From: Alphaproteobacteria bacterium
Lineage (GTDB): Bacteria; Pseudomonadota; Alphaproteobacteria; Rhizobiales; Aestuariivirgaceae
Direction: 5' to 3'
NCBI GenBank assembly: GCA_020441605.1
Contig: JAGRLX010000318.1
Span: forward strand, 1-10,683
DNA: 10,683 nt
Part shown: positions 1-6,680 of the stretch, one piece after another
Layout of the letters: the number at the start of each line of letters is the position of its first letter
How positions within the stretch are numbered: position 1 is the stretch's first letter
Translations under genes and position numbers: made by a program
The notes under the pieces: model-generated
Database searches by the model: none
What the model saw: the letters and a program-made list of their open reading frames with translations, nothing else
Told to the model about the DNA's origin: nothing

Positions 1-1
1 G

Positions 2-133
2 CTCGGCATCGTGCCGGACAATGCCCTGGCGCGCCGGTTCCGCGATGCCCAGGGTCTGGCCAATCAGCGACTTGCTGCGGTCGCCGACGAGGTCTATCTG
101 ATCGCCGCGGGCCTGCCGCTCAGGATGAAGTGA
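2..133 (+). CDS. cobP: Adenosylcobinamide kinase / adenosylcobinamide-phosphate guanylyltransferase, C-terminal fragment
   Basis: Only the last 43 codons are in the window; the 5' part lies upstream. The reading frame starting at base 2 ends with TGA at 131-133. The visible tail reads [15 protein letters not shown] and then [20 protein letters not shown], which is the conserved C-terminus of the CobP/CobU family (GIVPxNxLARxFRDxxGxxNQxLAxxADxVxLxxAGLPLxLK). The family phosphorylates adenosylcobinamide and then transfers GMP to give adenosyl-GDP-cobinamide, the activated precursor for nucleotide-loop assembly, in the cytoplasm. The gene runs convergently into cbiB, and the two coding sequences overlap by 14 bp (120-133). 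The catalytic P-loop and guanylylated histidine are outside the window, so activity cannot be judged. The symbol is cobU in the enterobacterial naming scheme. Confidence 0.9.
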   Translation, partial: LGIVPDNALARRFRDAQGLANQRLAAVADEVYLIAAGLPLRMK

Positions 134-1091
134 CGATGGCGCCGATGACCAGCAGCGCCAGCAGTTGCAGCAGCACGCGGTCGTAGAGCCGCAGGCCGGC
201 GCGAATGTCCTTCCGCGTCAGATGACGGCGGCCTTCGCCCATGGTGGCAAGGTCGATGACCTGGCCGCCGTAGGCGCGGGGTCCGCCCAGAACCACGCCA
301 AGGGCTGCGGCCAGCGCGGATTCCGGCCAGCCGGCATTGGGCGACTGGTGACGGGGCGCATCGCGCCGCATGATGGCGATCACGTCCTTGACCCGTCCGG
401 TGTTCCACCATCCTGCAGAAAGGGCAAACAGCAGGCCGGTCAATCGTGAGAAGGGCAGGTTGACGATATCGTCCAGGCGGGCCGCGGCCCAGCCGAAATG
501 GAGATGGCGGTCCGACCTGTGGCCGATCATGGAGTCGGCCGTGTTGATGGCCTTGTAGACGGCGATGCCGGGCAGGCCGAGGAGCGCATACCAGAGCACC
601 GGTGCAACGATGCCGTCCGAGGCATTTTCAGCGAGGCTTTCGAGGGCTGCCCTGGCGATCCCCGACTCGTCGAGCCGGTCGGGGTCACGCCCGACGATCC
701 TGGCGACCATTCGGCGGCCTTCGGCCAGAGAGAGCGCAAGCGCGCTGTCAACCGCCTTCACGTGGTCGCGCAGGGATTTCTGGGCCATGAGGCTCGTGGC
801 AAGGAAGGCCTCGACGATCCAGCCACGAGCCCAGCCATCGAGTACCGTGGCGATCATCCAGGCCGGTAGCCCGGCAGCAAGGATCACCAAGGCCAGCCCT
901 AGCATGCCGCGCATCCGGGCCTGAAACGGCGGCAGTCCAGGGCGGTTGAGGGACGTGTCGGCCCAGGAGATGAGGCTGCCGATCCACATCACCGGATGGC
1001 CGATCTTCTGCAGAATGACGTCCGGATAGCCGACGAGGCGCTCGATCACCATGGCAAGGGCTGCGGCCGAAAACATCGGGAAGGGCCACAC
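120..1091 (-). CDS. cbiB: Adenosylcobinamide-phosphate synthase CbiB/CobD
   Basis: 323-residue integral membrane protein that attaches aminopropanol (or its phosphate) to adenosylcobyric acid, giving adenosylcobinamide (phosphate). Family blocks are present in order: ERLVGYP near residue 17, [11 protein letters not shown] (31-41), [14 protein letters not shown] (101-114), [20 protein letters not shown] (133-152) followed by [34 protein letters not shown] (179-196), [12 protein letters not shown] (206-217), and [19 protein letters not shown] near 248-266. Hydrophobic segments lie around 62-82, 160-178, 214-227 and 304-320. Length is normal for the family. The start is GTG at 1089-1091, sharing one base with the cobQ stop. 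It is preferred to the in-frame ATG at 1074-1076 because GGAG sits 8 nt upstream of the GTG, while nothing similar precedes the ATG. It is the last gene of the minus-strand operon, and its 3' end overlaps the convergent cobP end. Confidence 0.95.
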   Translation of the reverse strand: MWPFPMFSAAALAMVIERLVGYPDVILQKIGHPVMWIGSLISWADTSLNRPGLPPFQARMRGMLGLALVILAAGLPAWMIATVLDGWARGWIVEAFLATSLMAQKSLRDHVKAVDSALALSLAEGRRMVARIVGRDPDRLDESGIARAALESLAENASDGIVAPVLWYALLGLPGIAVYKAINTADSMIGHRSDRHLHFGWAAARLDDIVNLPFSRLTGLLFALSAGWWNTGRVKDVIAIMRRDAPRHQSPNAGWPESALAAALGVVLGGPRAYGGQVIDLATMGEGRRHLTRKDIRAGLRLYDRVLLQLLALLVIGAIVTSS

Positions 1092-2554
1092 TATACCGGC
1101 TCCGCCAACGAGAGGATCCGGTCGACGTCAAGATGGGTTTCGAGGTGAAGGGCGAGATCGTCGAGCGTGCGCTCGACGAGGTCGTCGAAGCGCAATCGAC
1201 TGGCTGGTGCTCCCAGCGCCGCCAGAAAGGCCCGGCGGAAGTCGTCGCTGGCGAAACAGCCATGCAGATAGGTTCCCATCACCTGTCCGGAGGCGCTGAC
1301 TGCACCATCAGGCGCGGTGCCGATCATGGCGAAAGGCCGCTTGCAGTCGGGTCCAAACGTCTGTCCCAGGTGAATCTCGTAACCGGAAAGCGGAGTGCCG
1401 CTGGCCACGTGATGTCCGGTCACGCGGGTCAGGGTCTTGTCGGGGGCGAGGGTCGTCGTTACATCGAGCAGTCCCAATCCCGGCGCGCTGCCGGCAGACC
1501 CCTCGAGACCGGCCGGATCGTGGATCCGGCGGCCCAGCATCTGGTAGCCGCCGCAAAGCCCAAGCACCAATCCTCCCCGCCTGACGTGGGCTGCGAGGTC
1601 GATATCCCAGCCCTCGGCTCGCAAGGCGGCAAGGTCGGCGATGGTCGATTTCGAGCCGGGTATGATGACAAGCCGGGATCTGGCCGGAATCGCCTCTCCC
1701 GGCTGTACGAAGCAGACGGACACGCCGGGCTCCATCCGCAGCGGGTCAAGGTCATCGAAATTGGCAATGCGAGGCAAACGAAGAACGTAAATATCCGTGG
1801 TTGCAGATGAGCTTAGCTGTGTATCTTCAATCGATACAATATCTTCGGCTGGAAGCTGACGAGCTGCGGCGAAATGGGGAACGATGCCGAGACATGGTGT
1901 TCCCGTTTGCTGCTCGAGAAAGCGGCGCCCTTCAGAAAACAGTGCGGGATCACCGTAAAACTTATTGATAATAAAAGCTTTCAGCCGCTTTGCATCCCCC
2001 TCGGGGAGGATGTGGAATGTGCCAGCGATGGAGGCGATAACGCCACCCCGGTGAATATCGCCAATCAGCACGGCCGGGACATTGGCGGCCTGCGCAAAGC
2101 CCATGTTTGCCAGGTCGCCATCGCGCAAATTGATCTCGCCAGGGCTTCCGGCCCCCTCCACGATCACCAGGTCTGCCTGTGCTGCGAGGCTATGGAAGCT
2201 GTCCAGGATAGCCGGCATGAACTGACGGCGATTGCGGAAATAGTCACGGGCCGTCATCGACGCCTGCCACTGCCCCTGGACCACGACCTGGGCGCCGGTA
2301 GTGTTTTCGGGCTTCAGCAGCACCGGATTCATGTGGATCGAGGCTTGGTGCCCGGCAGCGCGGGCCTGGAGGGCCTGGGCCCGGCCGATTTCGCCGCCAT
2401 CGGCGGTAACAGCGGCGTTGTTGGACATGTTCTGTGGCTTGAACGGCATCACCCTCAGGCCGCGCCGGCGAAAGGCTCGGCAAAGGCCCGCCACGATCAG
2501 TGACTTACCGACGTCGGAGCCGGTTCCCATCAGCATGATGGCGCGGGCGGTCAT
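1091..2554 (-). CDS. cobQ: Cobyric acid synthase CobQ
   Basis: 487-residue cytoplasmic ATP- and glutamine-dependent amidotransferase that amidates side chains b, d, e and g of adenosylcobyrinic acid a,c-diamide to give adenosylcobyric acid. The N-terminal dethiobiotin-synthetase-like ATPase domain (about 1-230) carries the P-loop GTGSDVGKS (10-18), PFKPQNMSNNA (37-47) and VIVEGAGSPGEINLRDGD (130-147). The C-terminal class I glutaminase domain (about 255-445) has IIPGSKST (297-304), the nucleophile Cys334 in LGLCGGYQMLG, and GTYLHG with the likely catalytic His431. Length is typical of the family. Its start overlaps the cobB stop by 4 bp (ATGA), and its stop shares one base with the cbiB start, so translational coupling is likely. 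No strong Shine-Dalgarno site is visible before the ATG, which fits coupling. Residues about 190-252 are encoded by noticeably AT-richer DNA than the rest. Confidence 0.97.
   Translation of the reverse strand: MTARAIMLMGTGSDVGKSLIVAGLCRAFRRRGLRVMPFKPQNMSNNAAVTADGGEIGRAQALQARAAGHQASIHMNPVLLKPENTTGAQVVVQGQWQASMTARDYFRNRRQFMPAILDSFHSLAAQADLVIVEGAGSPGEINLRDGDLANMGFAQAANVPAVLIGDIHRGGVIASIAGTFHILPEGDAKRLKAFIINKFYGDPALFSEGRRFLEQQTGTPCLGIVPHFAAARQLPAEDIVSIEDTQLSSSATTDIYVLRLPRIANFDDLDPLRMEPGVSVCFVQPGEAIPARSRLVIIPGSKSTIADLAALRAEGWDIDLAAHVRRGGLVLGLCGGYQMLGRRIHDPAGLEGSAGSAPGLGLLDVTTTLAPDKTLTRVTGHHVASGTPLSGYEIHLGQTFGPDCKRPFAMIGTAPDGAVSASGQVMGTYLHGCFASDDFRRAFLAALGAPASRLRFDDLVERTLDDLALHLETHLDVDRILSLAEPV
1100..1103 (-). 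promoter_or_regulatory. Ribosome binding site of cbiB, inside the cobQ 3' end
   Basis: On the minus strand GGAG lies 8 nt before the GTG at 1091 and inside the last codons of cobQ. It supports the GTG start over the ATG 15 nt further in. The cobQ stop and cbiB start share a base (TAGTG), so ribosomes finishing cobQ could reinitiate directly on cbiB. Confidence 0.5.
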
Positions 2555-3834
2555 GTTCGCTCGCAGATCACGTGGGCGAAGGATCCCATGATACGGCCGC
2601 GTTGCAGTCCCATGGAGGGCAGGGCCGTGCCGTCGGCTTCGCTGACGTCGAAAAGGCGGTCCGCGGCTCCTTCGGATACGATGGTCGAATAGTGGAATTC
2701 ATGGCCGCGCAGGGGCCCTTGCCATAGACAGGGTGACCGGGAGGAGAGTTGGCGGTAGCCGAGATGCAGTTTGCGCGTGGCAAAACTGGTCACCAGGGGA
2801 AGCATGCCGGCCATGGCGTGGGTTGCGCCTTCGCCGTCGATCAGGGCTTCGCCCATCACCATGTAGCCGCCGCACTCGCCATAGACCAGTCCCTTTGAGT
2901 CGCGCAATCCCGCCAGAAAGACCTGGTTGGCGCTCAGGGTGCCGGCGTGGAGTTCCGGATATCCGCCCGGAAGGAAAACCGCATCCGCCGTCTTGTCGGG
3001 GGCCTCGTTGGCCAGTGGCGAGAAGAACAGAAGTTCGGCGCCAGATTTTCTCCAGTCATGCAGGAGATGCGGATAAGCGAAGGCAAAGGCCTGGTCCCGG
3101 GCAATCGCGATGCGCTGGCCGAGGGGTCTCACTGATTCGCGAACCGCTGATTCGTCAATGGGTTGACGTGCTATGTCGAGAAGTTTGTCAAGAACTGTTT
3201 CACGTGTGACTGCTAAGGCAGACTCTTCAATGAACCTCTCAAGATCCTGATTTTCTTCGGCTTGAACCAATCCGAGGTGGCGGGACGGTAGTCTGAGTGA
3301 GTCGTCATGCCGCAGGGCGCCGATGGTCCGGCTGCCGAGGGCCTCGCGCAGGATCCTCTCATGGCGGTCGCTTGCCACCCGGTTGAGGATGACCCCGCTG
3401 ACGCTGATGCCCAGACGGTAGCGGGAAAAGCCGTGCACCAGGGCTGCCACGGATTGACCCTGATGGCGGGCATCGACAACGAGAATCACCGGCAGGTTGA
3501 GTGCATGGGCGAGATCGGCGGTTGATCCATAGGCCCCGGCGGGGCCGTCGAACAGGCCCATCACCCCTTCGATGATGATGAGATCGGCCCAGGCGCCGAG
3601 GTCGGCAACAAGGCCGGTAATCTGGCTGGCGGACATGGCCCAGGGGTCCAGGTTGAAGCAGGGCCGGCCGGTGGCGGCCTCATGGAAACGCGGGTCGATA
3701 TAGTCGGGGCCCACCTTTGCGGAGACGACCCGGAGGCCGCGGTTGCGGAAGGCTCTGAGCAGGCCAAGGGTGACGACTGTCTTGCCGCTGCCTGAAGATG
3801 GCGCGGCCACCAGTATGGCCTTAGCCAATGGCAT
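2551..3834 (-). CDS. cobB: Cobyrinic (hydrogenobyrinic) acid a,c-diamide synthase CobB
   Basis: 427-residue cytoplasmic amidotransferase that uses ATP and glutamine to amidate the a and c side chains of (hydrogeno)byrinic acid. In the aerobic route this directly precedes cobalt insertion by CobNST. The N-terminal ATPase domain contains the P-loop APSSGSGKT (11-19), VGPDYIDPRFH (41-51) and IIIEGVMGLFDG (86-97). The C-terminal glutaminase domain contains FLPGGYPELH (287-296), the nucleophile Cys321 in YGECGGYMVMG, GHEFHYS (377-383) and the terminal GSFAHVI with His421. The open frame continues 30 codons further upstream, but that extension lies inside cobA and has no family character. ATG 3832-3834 puts the protein start directly before the beta strand leading to the P-loop, as in relatives. 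The start overlaps the cobA 3' end by 14 bp, and the stop overlaps cobQ by 4 bp. Aerobic CobB and anaerobic CbiA are homologues and cannot be separated by sequence alone. Confidence 0.95.
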   Translation of the reverse strand: MPLAKAILVAAPSSGSGKTVVTLGLLRAFRNRGLRVVSAKVGPDYIDPRFHEAATGRPCFNLDPWAMSASQITGLVADLGAWADLIIIEGVMGLFDGPAGAYGSTADLAHALNLPVILVVDARHQGQSVAALVHGFSRYRLGISVSGVILNRVASDRHERILREALGSRTIGALRHDDSLRLPSRHLGLVQAEENQDLERFIEESALAVTRETVLDKLLDIARQPIDESAVRESVRPLGQRIAIARDQAFAFAYPHLLHDWRKSGAELLFFSPLANEAPDKTADAVFLPGGYPELHAGTLSANQVFLAGLRDSKGLVYGECGGYMVMGEALIDGEGATHAMAGMLPLVTSFATRKLHLGYRQLSSRSPCLWQGPLRGHEFHYSTIVSEGAADRLFDVSEADGTALPSMGLQRGRIMGSFAHVICERT

Positions 3835-4681
3835 TCTCCCGCAGGTTGCCGCGATACCAGTCAAGGACTGAACGCCACTGCGCCGCCTGCCCGACAGTGA
3901 CCAGGGCGGGGGTCGGCGGTTCATTCGCCCGGATGAAGGCTTCGGCCTGGGCTAGTGTGGTTTCCGCCACCTGCTGTTGGGGCAGGGACGCGTTGGACAC
4001 AATCACTACCGGTTCGCCGCCGTCCCGTCCCGCCGCCATGAGTGCCGCGGCGATTTCGCCCAGGTGCTTCACCGCCATATACATGACGATGACCGGAGAT
4101 GCCTTGGCGATGGCCGCCCAGTCGACGCTTGCCGGCATCTGCCCGGAGGCGTCATGGCCGGTCAGGAAGGTGACGGAATGATTGGTGTCCCGGTGGGTGG
4201 CCGGAATTCCGGCGTAGGCGAGGCCGCCGACGCCGGCGGTGATCCCGGGTACGACGCGGAAGGGGATGCCGGCGGCTGCTAGGTTCTGGCATTCCTCGCC
4301 GCCCCGGCCGAACATGAAGGGATCGCCGCCCTTCAGGCGCAGCACCCGCAGTCCGGATCGGGCGAGTTCGATCAGGCGCAGGGTGATGTCGCGCTGGACC
4401 GGCGACGGTTTGCCGCCCCGCTTTCCGGCATATTCGAGTTCGGCGCCTGGATTGACCCAGTGCAGAATATCGGGATTGACCAACGCATCATAGACCACCA
4501 CGTCGCAGGCTTGCAGCGCGTGATAGCATAGCAGCGACATGAGGCCGGGGGCGCCGGGGCCGGCACCGACCAGCCATACCCAGCCGGGGGCGAATTCCGG
4601 AAACGGCTGGCTGTCCAGACGCGCAAATCCTGTCGGCGCTGTGGGGGCATGCTGCGCCGATTTTGTTGGTTCGAATGACAT
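3821..4681 (-). CDS. cobA: Uroporphyrinogen-III C-methyltransferase CobA (SUMT)
   Basis: 286-residue SAM-dependent methyltransferase that methylates uroporphyrinogen III at C-2 and C-7 to give precorrin-2, the branch point into cobalamin (and siroheme). Family motifs: VWLVGAGPGAPGLMSL (35-50, SAM-binding loop), VVYDALVNPDIL (62-73), RLKGGDPFMFGRGGEE (115-130), VVPGITAG (143-150) and THRDTNHSVTFLTGH (162-176). It is the single-domain CobA form without the CysG oxidase/chelatase domain, so precorrin-2 is not obviously diverted to siroheme here. The first 30 residues are a low-complexity, proline-rich extension before the catalytic fold. The frame stays open another 222 codons upstream, but that stretch is antisense to cbiD, so ATG 4679-4681 is chosen; AAGGA lies 4 nt before it. 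It is the first gene of the minus-strand operon, 22 bp from the divergent cbiD start. Confidence 0.95.
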   Translation of the reverse strand: MSFEPTKSAQHAPTAPTGFARLDSQPFPEFAPGWVWLVGAGPGAPGLMSLLCYHALQACDVVVYDALVNPDILHWVNPGAELEYAGKRGGKPSPVQRDITLRLIELARSGLRVLRLKGGDPFMFGRGGEECQNLAAAGIPFRVVPGITAGVGGLAYAGIPATHRDTNHSVTFLTGHDASGQMPASVDWAAIAKASPVIVMYMAVKHLGEIAAALMAAGRDGGEPVVIVSNASLPQQQVAETTLAQAEAFIRANEPPTPALVTVGQAAQWRSVLDWYRGNLRENAIG

Positions 4682-4705
4682 GGCGTCCTTATACAGTGGG
4701 GCGAT
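4660..4705. promoter_or_regulatory. Candidate overlapping divergent promoters for cobA and cbiD
   Basis: Only 22 bp separate the cobA and cbiD start codons, so any promoters must overlap the genes. On the plus strand TTGGTT (4666-4671), an 18-bp spacer and TATACA (4690-4695) form a weak sigma70-like pair that would start transcription near 4702, 2 nt before the cbiD ATG. On the minus strand TATAAG (4693 to 4688) gives a good -10 with only a weak -35 and would start near 4681, the A of the cobA ATG. The two -10 boxes share bases. Hexamers are three to four of six matches, so this is a suggestion, not a demonstrated promoter. No cobalamin riboswitch fits in this gap. Confidence 0.3.
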
Positions 4706-5756
4706 GCGGATCGAGAAGCCCGAAGGTGAGTTAAGGCGAGGATGGACGACTGGCGCATGTGCAACCGCGGCGGTGAAGGCGGCATTTGCGGCATTGCGCG
4801 GCGGTTCGTTTCCCGATCCCGTGACCATTCGATTGCCCAGGGGCGAGACGCCGAGTTTTGCCCTTGCACTGGAGGAACGGGGCGAGGGTTGGGCCAGGGC
4901 GGGGGTGATCAAGGATGCGGGCGACGACCCGGACGTCACGCATGGCTGCATGGTCATCGCAACAGTGCGCGAGGGCGGCAATGGTATGCGCTTCGTGGCC
5001 GGGGAAGGGGTCGGCACCGTGACACGTCCGGGGCTTCCGGTTCCGGCCGGGGCGGCGGCCATCAATCCGGTTCCCCGGCAGATGATGGCTGGCGTCATTG
5101 CCGAACTGGGCGGTACGGATGTCGAGATCGAAATTTCGATTCCCGGCGGTGAGGCATTGGCCCAGAAAACGTGGAACCCGCGGCTGGGGATCATTGGTGG
5201 GCTCTCCATCCTTGGCACCACCGGGATCGTTAATCCGTTTTCCTGTGCGGCATGGATCGCCTCGATCCATCGCGGTGTCGATGTGGCGCGCGCCATGGGT
5301 CTCGCCCACGTTGCCGGCTGTACCGGTTCGACGTCGGAGGCTGCCATAAGGGTCCATTACGGACTGCCGCTGGAAGCGATGCTGGACATGGGAGATTTCG
5401 CCGGTGGGGTGCTGAAATATCTGCGCGAGCATCCGGTCAGGCGCGTCACCATCGGCGGTGGCTTCGGAAAGATCTGTAAGCTGGGGCAGGGCGCCCTCGA
5501 TCTTCATTCGGGCCGCAGCCACGTGGATCTGGACTGGCTGGCGGATCTCGCGCCGGAATTGCCGCGGCCAGCGGTGCAATCGGCAAACACGGCCCAGGAG
5601 GTGCTGGAAATGGCGCAGGCGCACGGCATCGATGTGGCGGCGCGCGTGGCGCAGCGGGCACTCGCCACGGTCCGCCACGTCTTGGGGCGGGCCGCGATCG
5701 GCGCGGATGTAATGGTAGTCGCCCGGACGGGTGAGATCATTGGTCATGCCGTCTGA
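4704..5756 (+). CDS. cbiD: Cobalt-precorrin-5B C1-methyltransferase CbiD
   Basis: 350-residue SAM-dependent methyltransferase of the CbiD family, which methylates C-1 of the contracted ring to give (cobalt-)precorrin-6A. Family blocks: LRRGWTTGACATAA (10-23), KDAGDDPDVTHG (70-81), GVGTVTRPGLPVP (102-114), INPVPRQMM (120-128), LGIIGGLSILGTTGIV (161-176), and GGGFGKICKLGQGALDLHS (251-269). It is unrelated in fold to CobF, which does the C-1 methylation in the classical aerobic pathway. Its presence beside CobK suggests that it replaces CobF here (inference). ATG 4704 is chosen because family members begin just before LRxGxTTG. An in-frame ATG at 4680 would add eight residues and overlap the cobA start codon, but has no ribosome binding site. 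The 3' end overlaps cobK by 11 bp. The frame is also open upstream to 4539, but that part is antisense to cobA. Confidence 0.93.
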   Translation: MRIEKPEGELRRGWTTGACATAAVKAAFAALRGGSFPDPVTIRLPRGETPSFALALEERGEGWARAGVIKDAGDDPDVTHGCMVIATVREGGNGMRFVAGEGVGTVTRPGLPVPAGAAAINPVPRQMMAGVIAELGGTDVEIEISIPGGEALAQKTWNPRLGIIGGLSILGTTGIVNPFSCAAWIASIHRGVDVARAMGLAHVAGCTGSTSEAAIRVHYGLPLEAMLDMGDFAGGVLKYLREHPVRRVTIGGGFGKICKLGQGALDLHSGRSHVDLDWLADLAPELPRPAVQSANTAQEVLEMAQAHGIDVAARVAQRALATVRHVLGRAAIGADVMVVARTGEIIGHAV

Positions 5757-6492
5757 TCCTTCTGTTCTGGTGCTGGGCGGCACGGGCGATGCGCGGCGGC
5801 TCGTGCCGGCATTGCGGGCCGCCGGCTTTGCGACTGTTACATCGCTCGCCGGTGCGACAAGCGATCCGCTGCTGCCGGAAGGTGAAATCCGGGTGGGTGG
5901 GTTCGGCGGCCAGGAGGGGCTTTGCGCTTATCTCCGCAGCCGGACATTCACGGCCGTGGTCGATGCGACCCACCCCTTCGCCGAACAAATCTCCAGGCAT
6001 GCCCGGGCTGCGGCCCAGGCTGTCGGTGTGCCTTACTTCAGATTTGAGCGTGCGCCATGGCAGGCGGGACCTGGTGATCGGTGGGTCGAAGTGGACGACA
6101 TCGCAAAGGCCTGCGCGGCACTGCCTTGCGGTGCCCGCGTGTTCCTGGCGCTGGGCCGGTCGGCGGCCGACAGCTTCCTTGCCCGGCAGGACATTTCGGG
6201 GGTGGCGCGGATGATCAAGCCCCCCGATTGTCCGGTTCCGACGCAGTGGACGATCATGCTGGCGCGGCCACCATACGATCTTCCGGGAGAGCGGGCACTG
6301 ATCGCACGCCATGGAATCACCCATGTGGTCTGCAAGAATTCGGGCAGCGAAGATGCACAAGCGAAACTCATTGCCGCAAAGGAAAAAAACATTCAGGTCA
6401 TTATGCTGCAACGTCCGGTTATGGCCTCAGCCCCGTCATTTTCGCGGGTAAATGCCTTGATTCAGGCGATTCGGCGGTTGCTTTATCCTTGA
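5746..6492 (+). CDS. cobK: Precorrin-6A (cobalt-precorrin-6A) reductase CobK/CbiJ
   Basis: 248-residue NADPH-dependent reductase that turns precorrin-6A into precorrin-6B (dihydro form), in the cytoplasm. The N-terminus VLVLGGTGDARRL (7-19) is the family's nucleotide-binding start, with LGGTxEAR-type spacing. VVDATHPFAEQISRHA (71-86) and the late CKNSGSEDAQAKL (196-208) are the other family blocks; the usual KNSGG is KNSGS here. ATG 5746-5748 is chosen, giving an 11-bp overlap with the end of cbiD and GGTGAG about 10 nt upstream. A GTG at 5731 would add five residues (MRSLV) that look unlike the family. CbiD and CobK catalyse consecutive steps, which agrees with their coupling. Codons after about residue 190 are AT-richer than the rest. 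No convincing terminator follows. Confidence 0.95.
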   Translation: MPSDPSVLVLGGTGDARRLVPALRAAGFATVTSLAGATSDPLLPEGEIRVGGFGGQEGLCAYLRSRTFTAVVDATHPFAEQISRHARAAAQAVGVPYFRFERAPWQAGPGDRWVEVDDIAKACAALPCGARVFLALGRSAADSFLARQDISGVARMIKPPDCPVPTQWTIMLARPPYDLPGERALIARHGITHVVCKNSGSEDAQAKLIAAKEKNIQVIMLQRPVMASAPSFSRVNALIQAIRRLLYP

Positions 6493-6680
6493 CCAGAGGG
6501 CCGTTTCCGGCTTCTGTAGCTTCCAGAGGGGTGGTCCAAGAACAAAACACGCCCCCAGGGAGCAAACCAACGCGATCAGCGGTCTGGCTCGGGGACGGTG
6601 AAGAAGGTTGATGCGTTTGACACATCGATTCACCGGTTCTTTCACGATGCCGCACCGCGCAGCACAGAAAGAAGGTAAAT
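6493..6680. other. Intergenic region between cobK and aapJ
   Basis: 188 bp without a credible gene. Just after the cobK stop there is a small hairpin, GCCG-TTTC-CGGC at 6500-6511, followed by TTCTGT. It is too short to be called a terminator with confidence. An 8-bp direct repeat CCAGAGGG occurs at 6493-6500 and 6523-6530. The downstream half holds the candidate aap promoter and the aapJ ribosome binding site GAAGG (6671-6675, 5 nt before the ATG). A TGGCTC at 6585-6590 recalls a sigma54 -24 box, but no matching -12 element follows. Confidence 0.6.
6617..6645 (+). promoter_or_regulatory. Candidate sigma70-type promoter of the aap operon
   Basis: TTGACA at 6617-6622 is a perfect -35 consensus. 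At 17-bp spacing the -10 position reads TTTCAC (6640-6645), only three of six matches. Transcription would start around 6652, leaving a leader of about 29 nt before aapJ with a clear GAAGG ribosome binding site. A strong -35 with a poor -10 is common in alphaproteobacteria and may need an activator. aap genes are nitrogen-regulated in Rhizobium, but no NtrC or sigma54 site is convincing here. Confidence 0.4.

Noticed and set aside
1133..1810. 225-codon open frame on the plus strand opposite cobQ
   Set aside because: Antisense to well-conserved cobQ codons, with no family motif and no ribosome binding site of note.
3874..3880. GCCACTG, resembling a conserved cobalamin-riboswitch element
   Set aside because: It is inside cobA, no other B12-box elements surround it, and no cob gene follows on that strand. 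A second copy at 2266-2272 is inside cobQ and equally isolated.
3835..3924. 30-residue N-terminal extension of CobB
   Set aside because: It lies inside cobA in another frame, is low-complexity, and the family starts just before the P-loop strand.
4682..5347. 222-residue N-terminal extension of CobA
   Set aside because: It is antisense to cbiD and unlike any SUMT; the catalytic fold begins after ATG 4681.
4731..5783. 350-codon open frame antisense to cbiD
   Set aside because: Exact shadow of cbiD; composition is rich in Arg, His and Pro with no domain character.
6500..6517. Small hairpin after cobK as a terminator
   Set aside because: A 4-bp stem with a 4-nt loop and only TTCTGT after it is too weak to call.
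6585..6600. Possible sigma54 promoter upstream of aapJ (TGGCTC...)
   Set aside because: The -24-like box is imperfect and the expected TTGC at -12 is absent, despite known nitrogen control of aap genes in Rhizobium.
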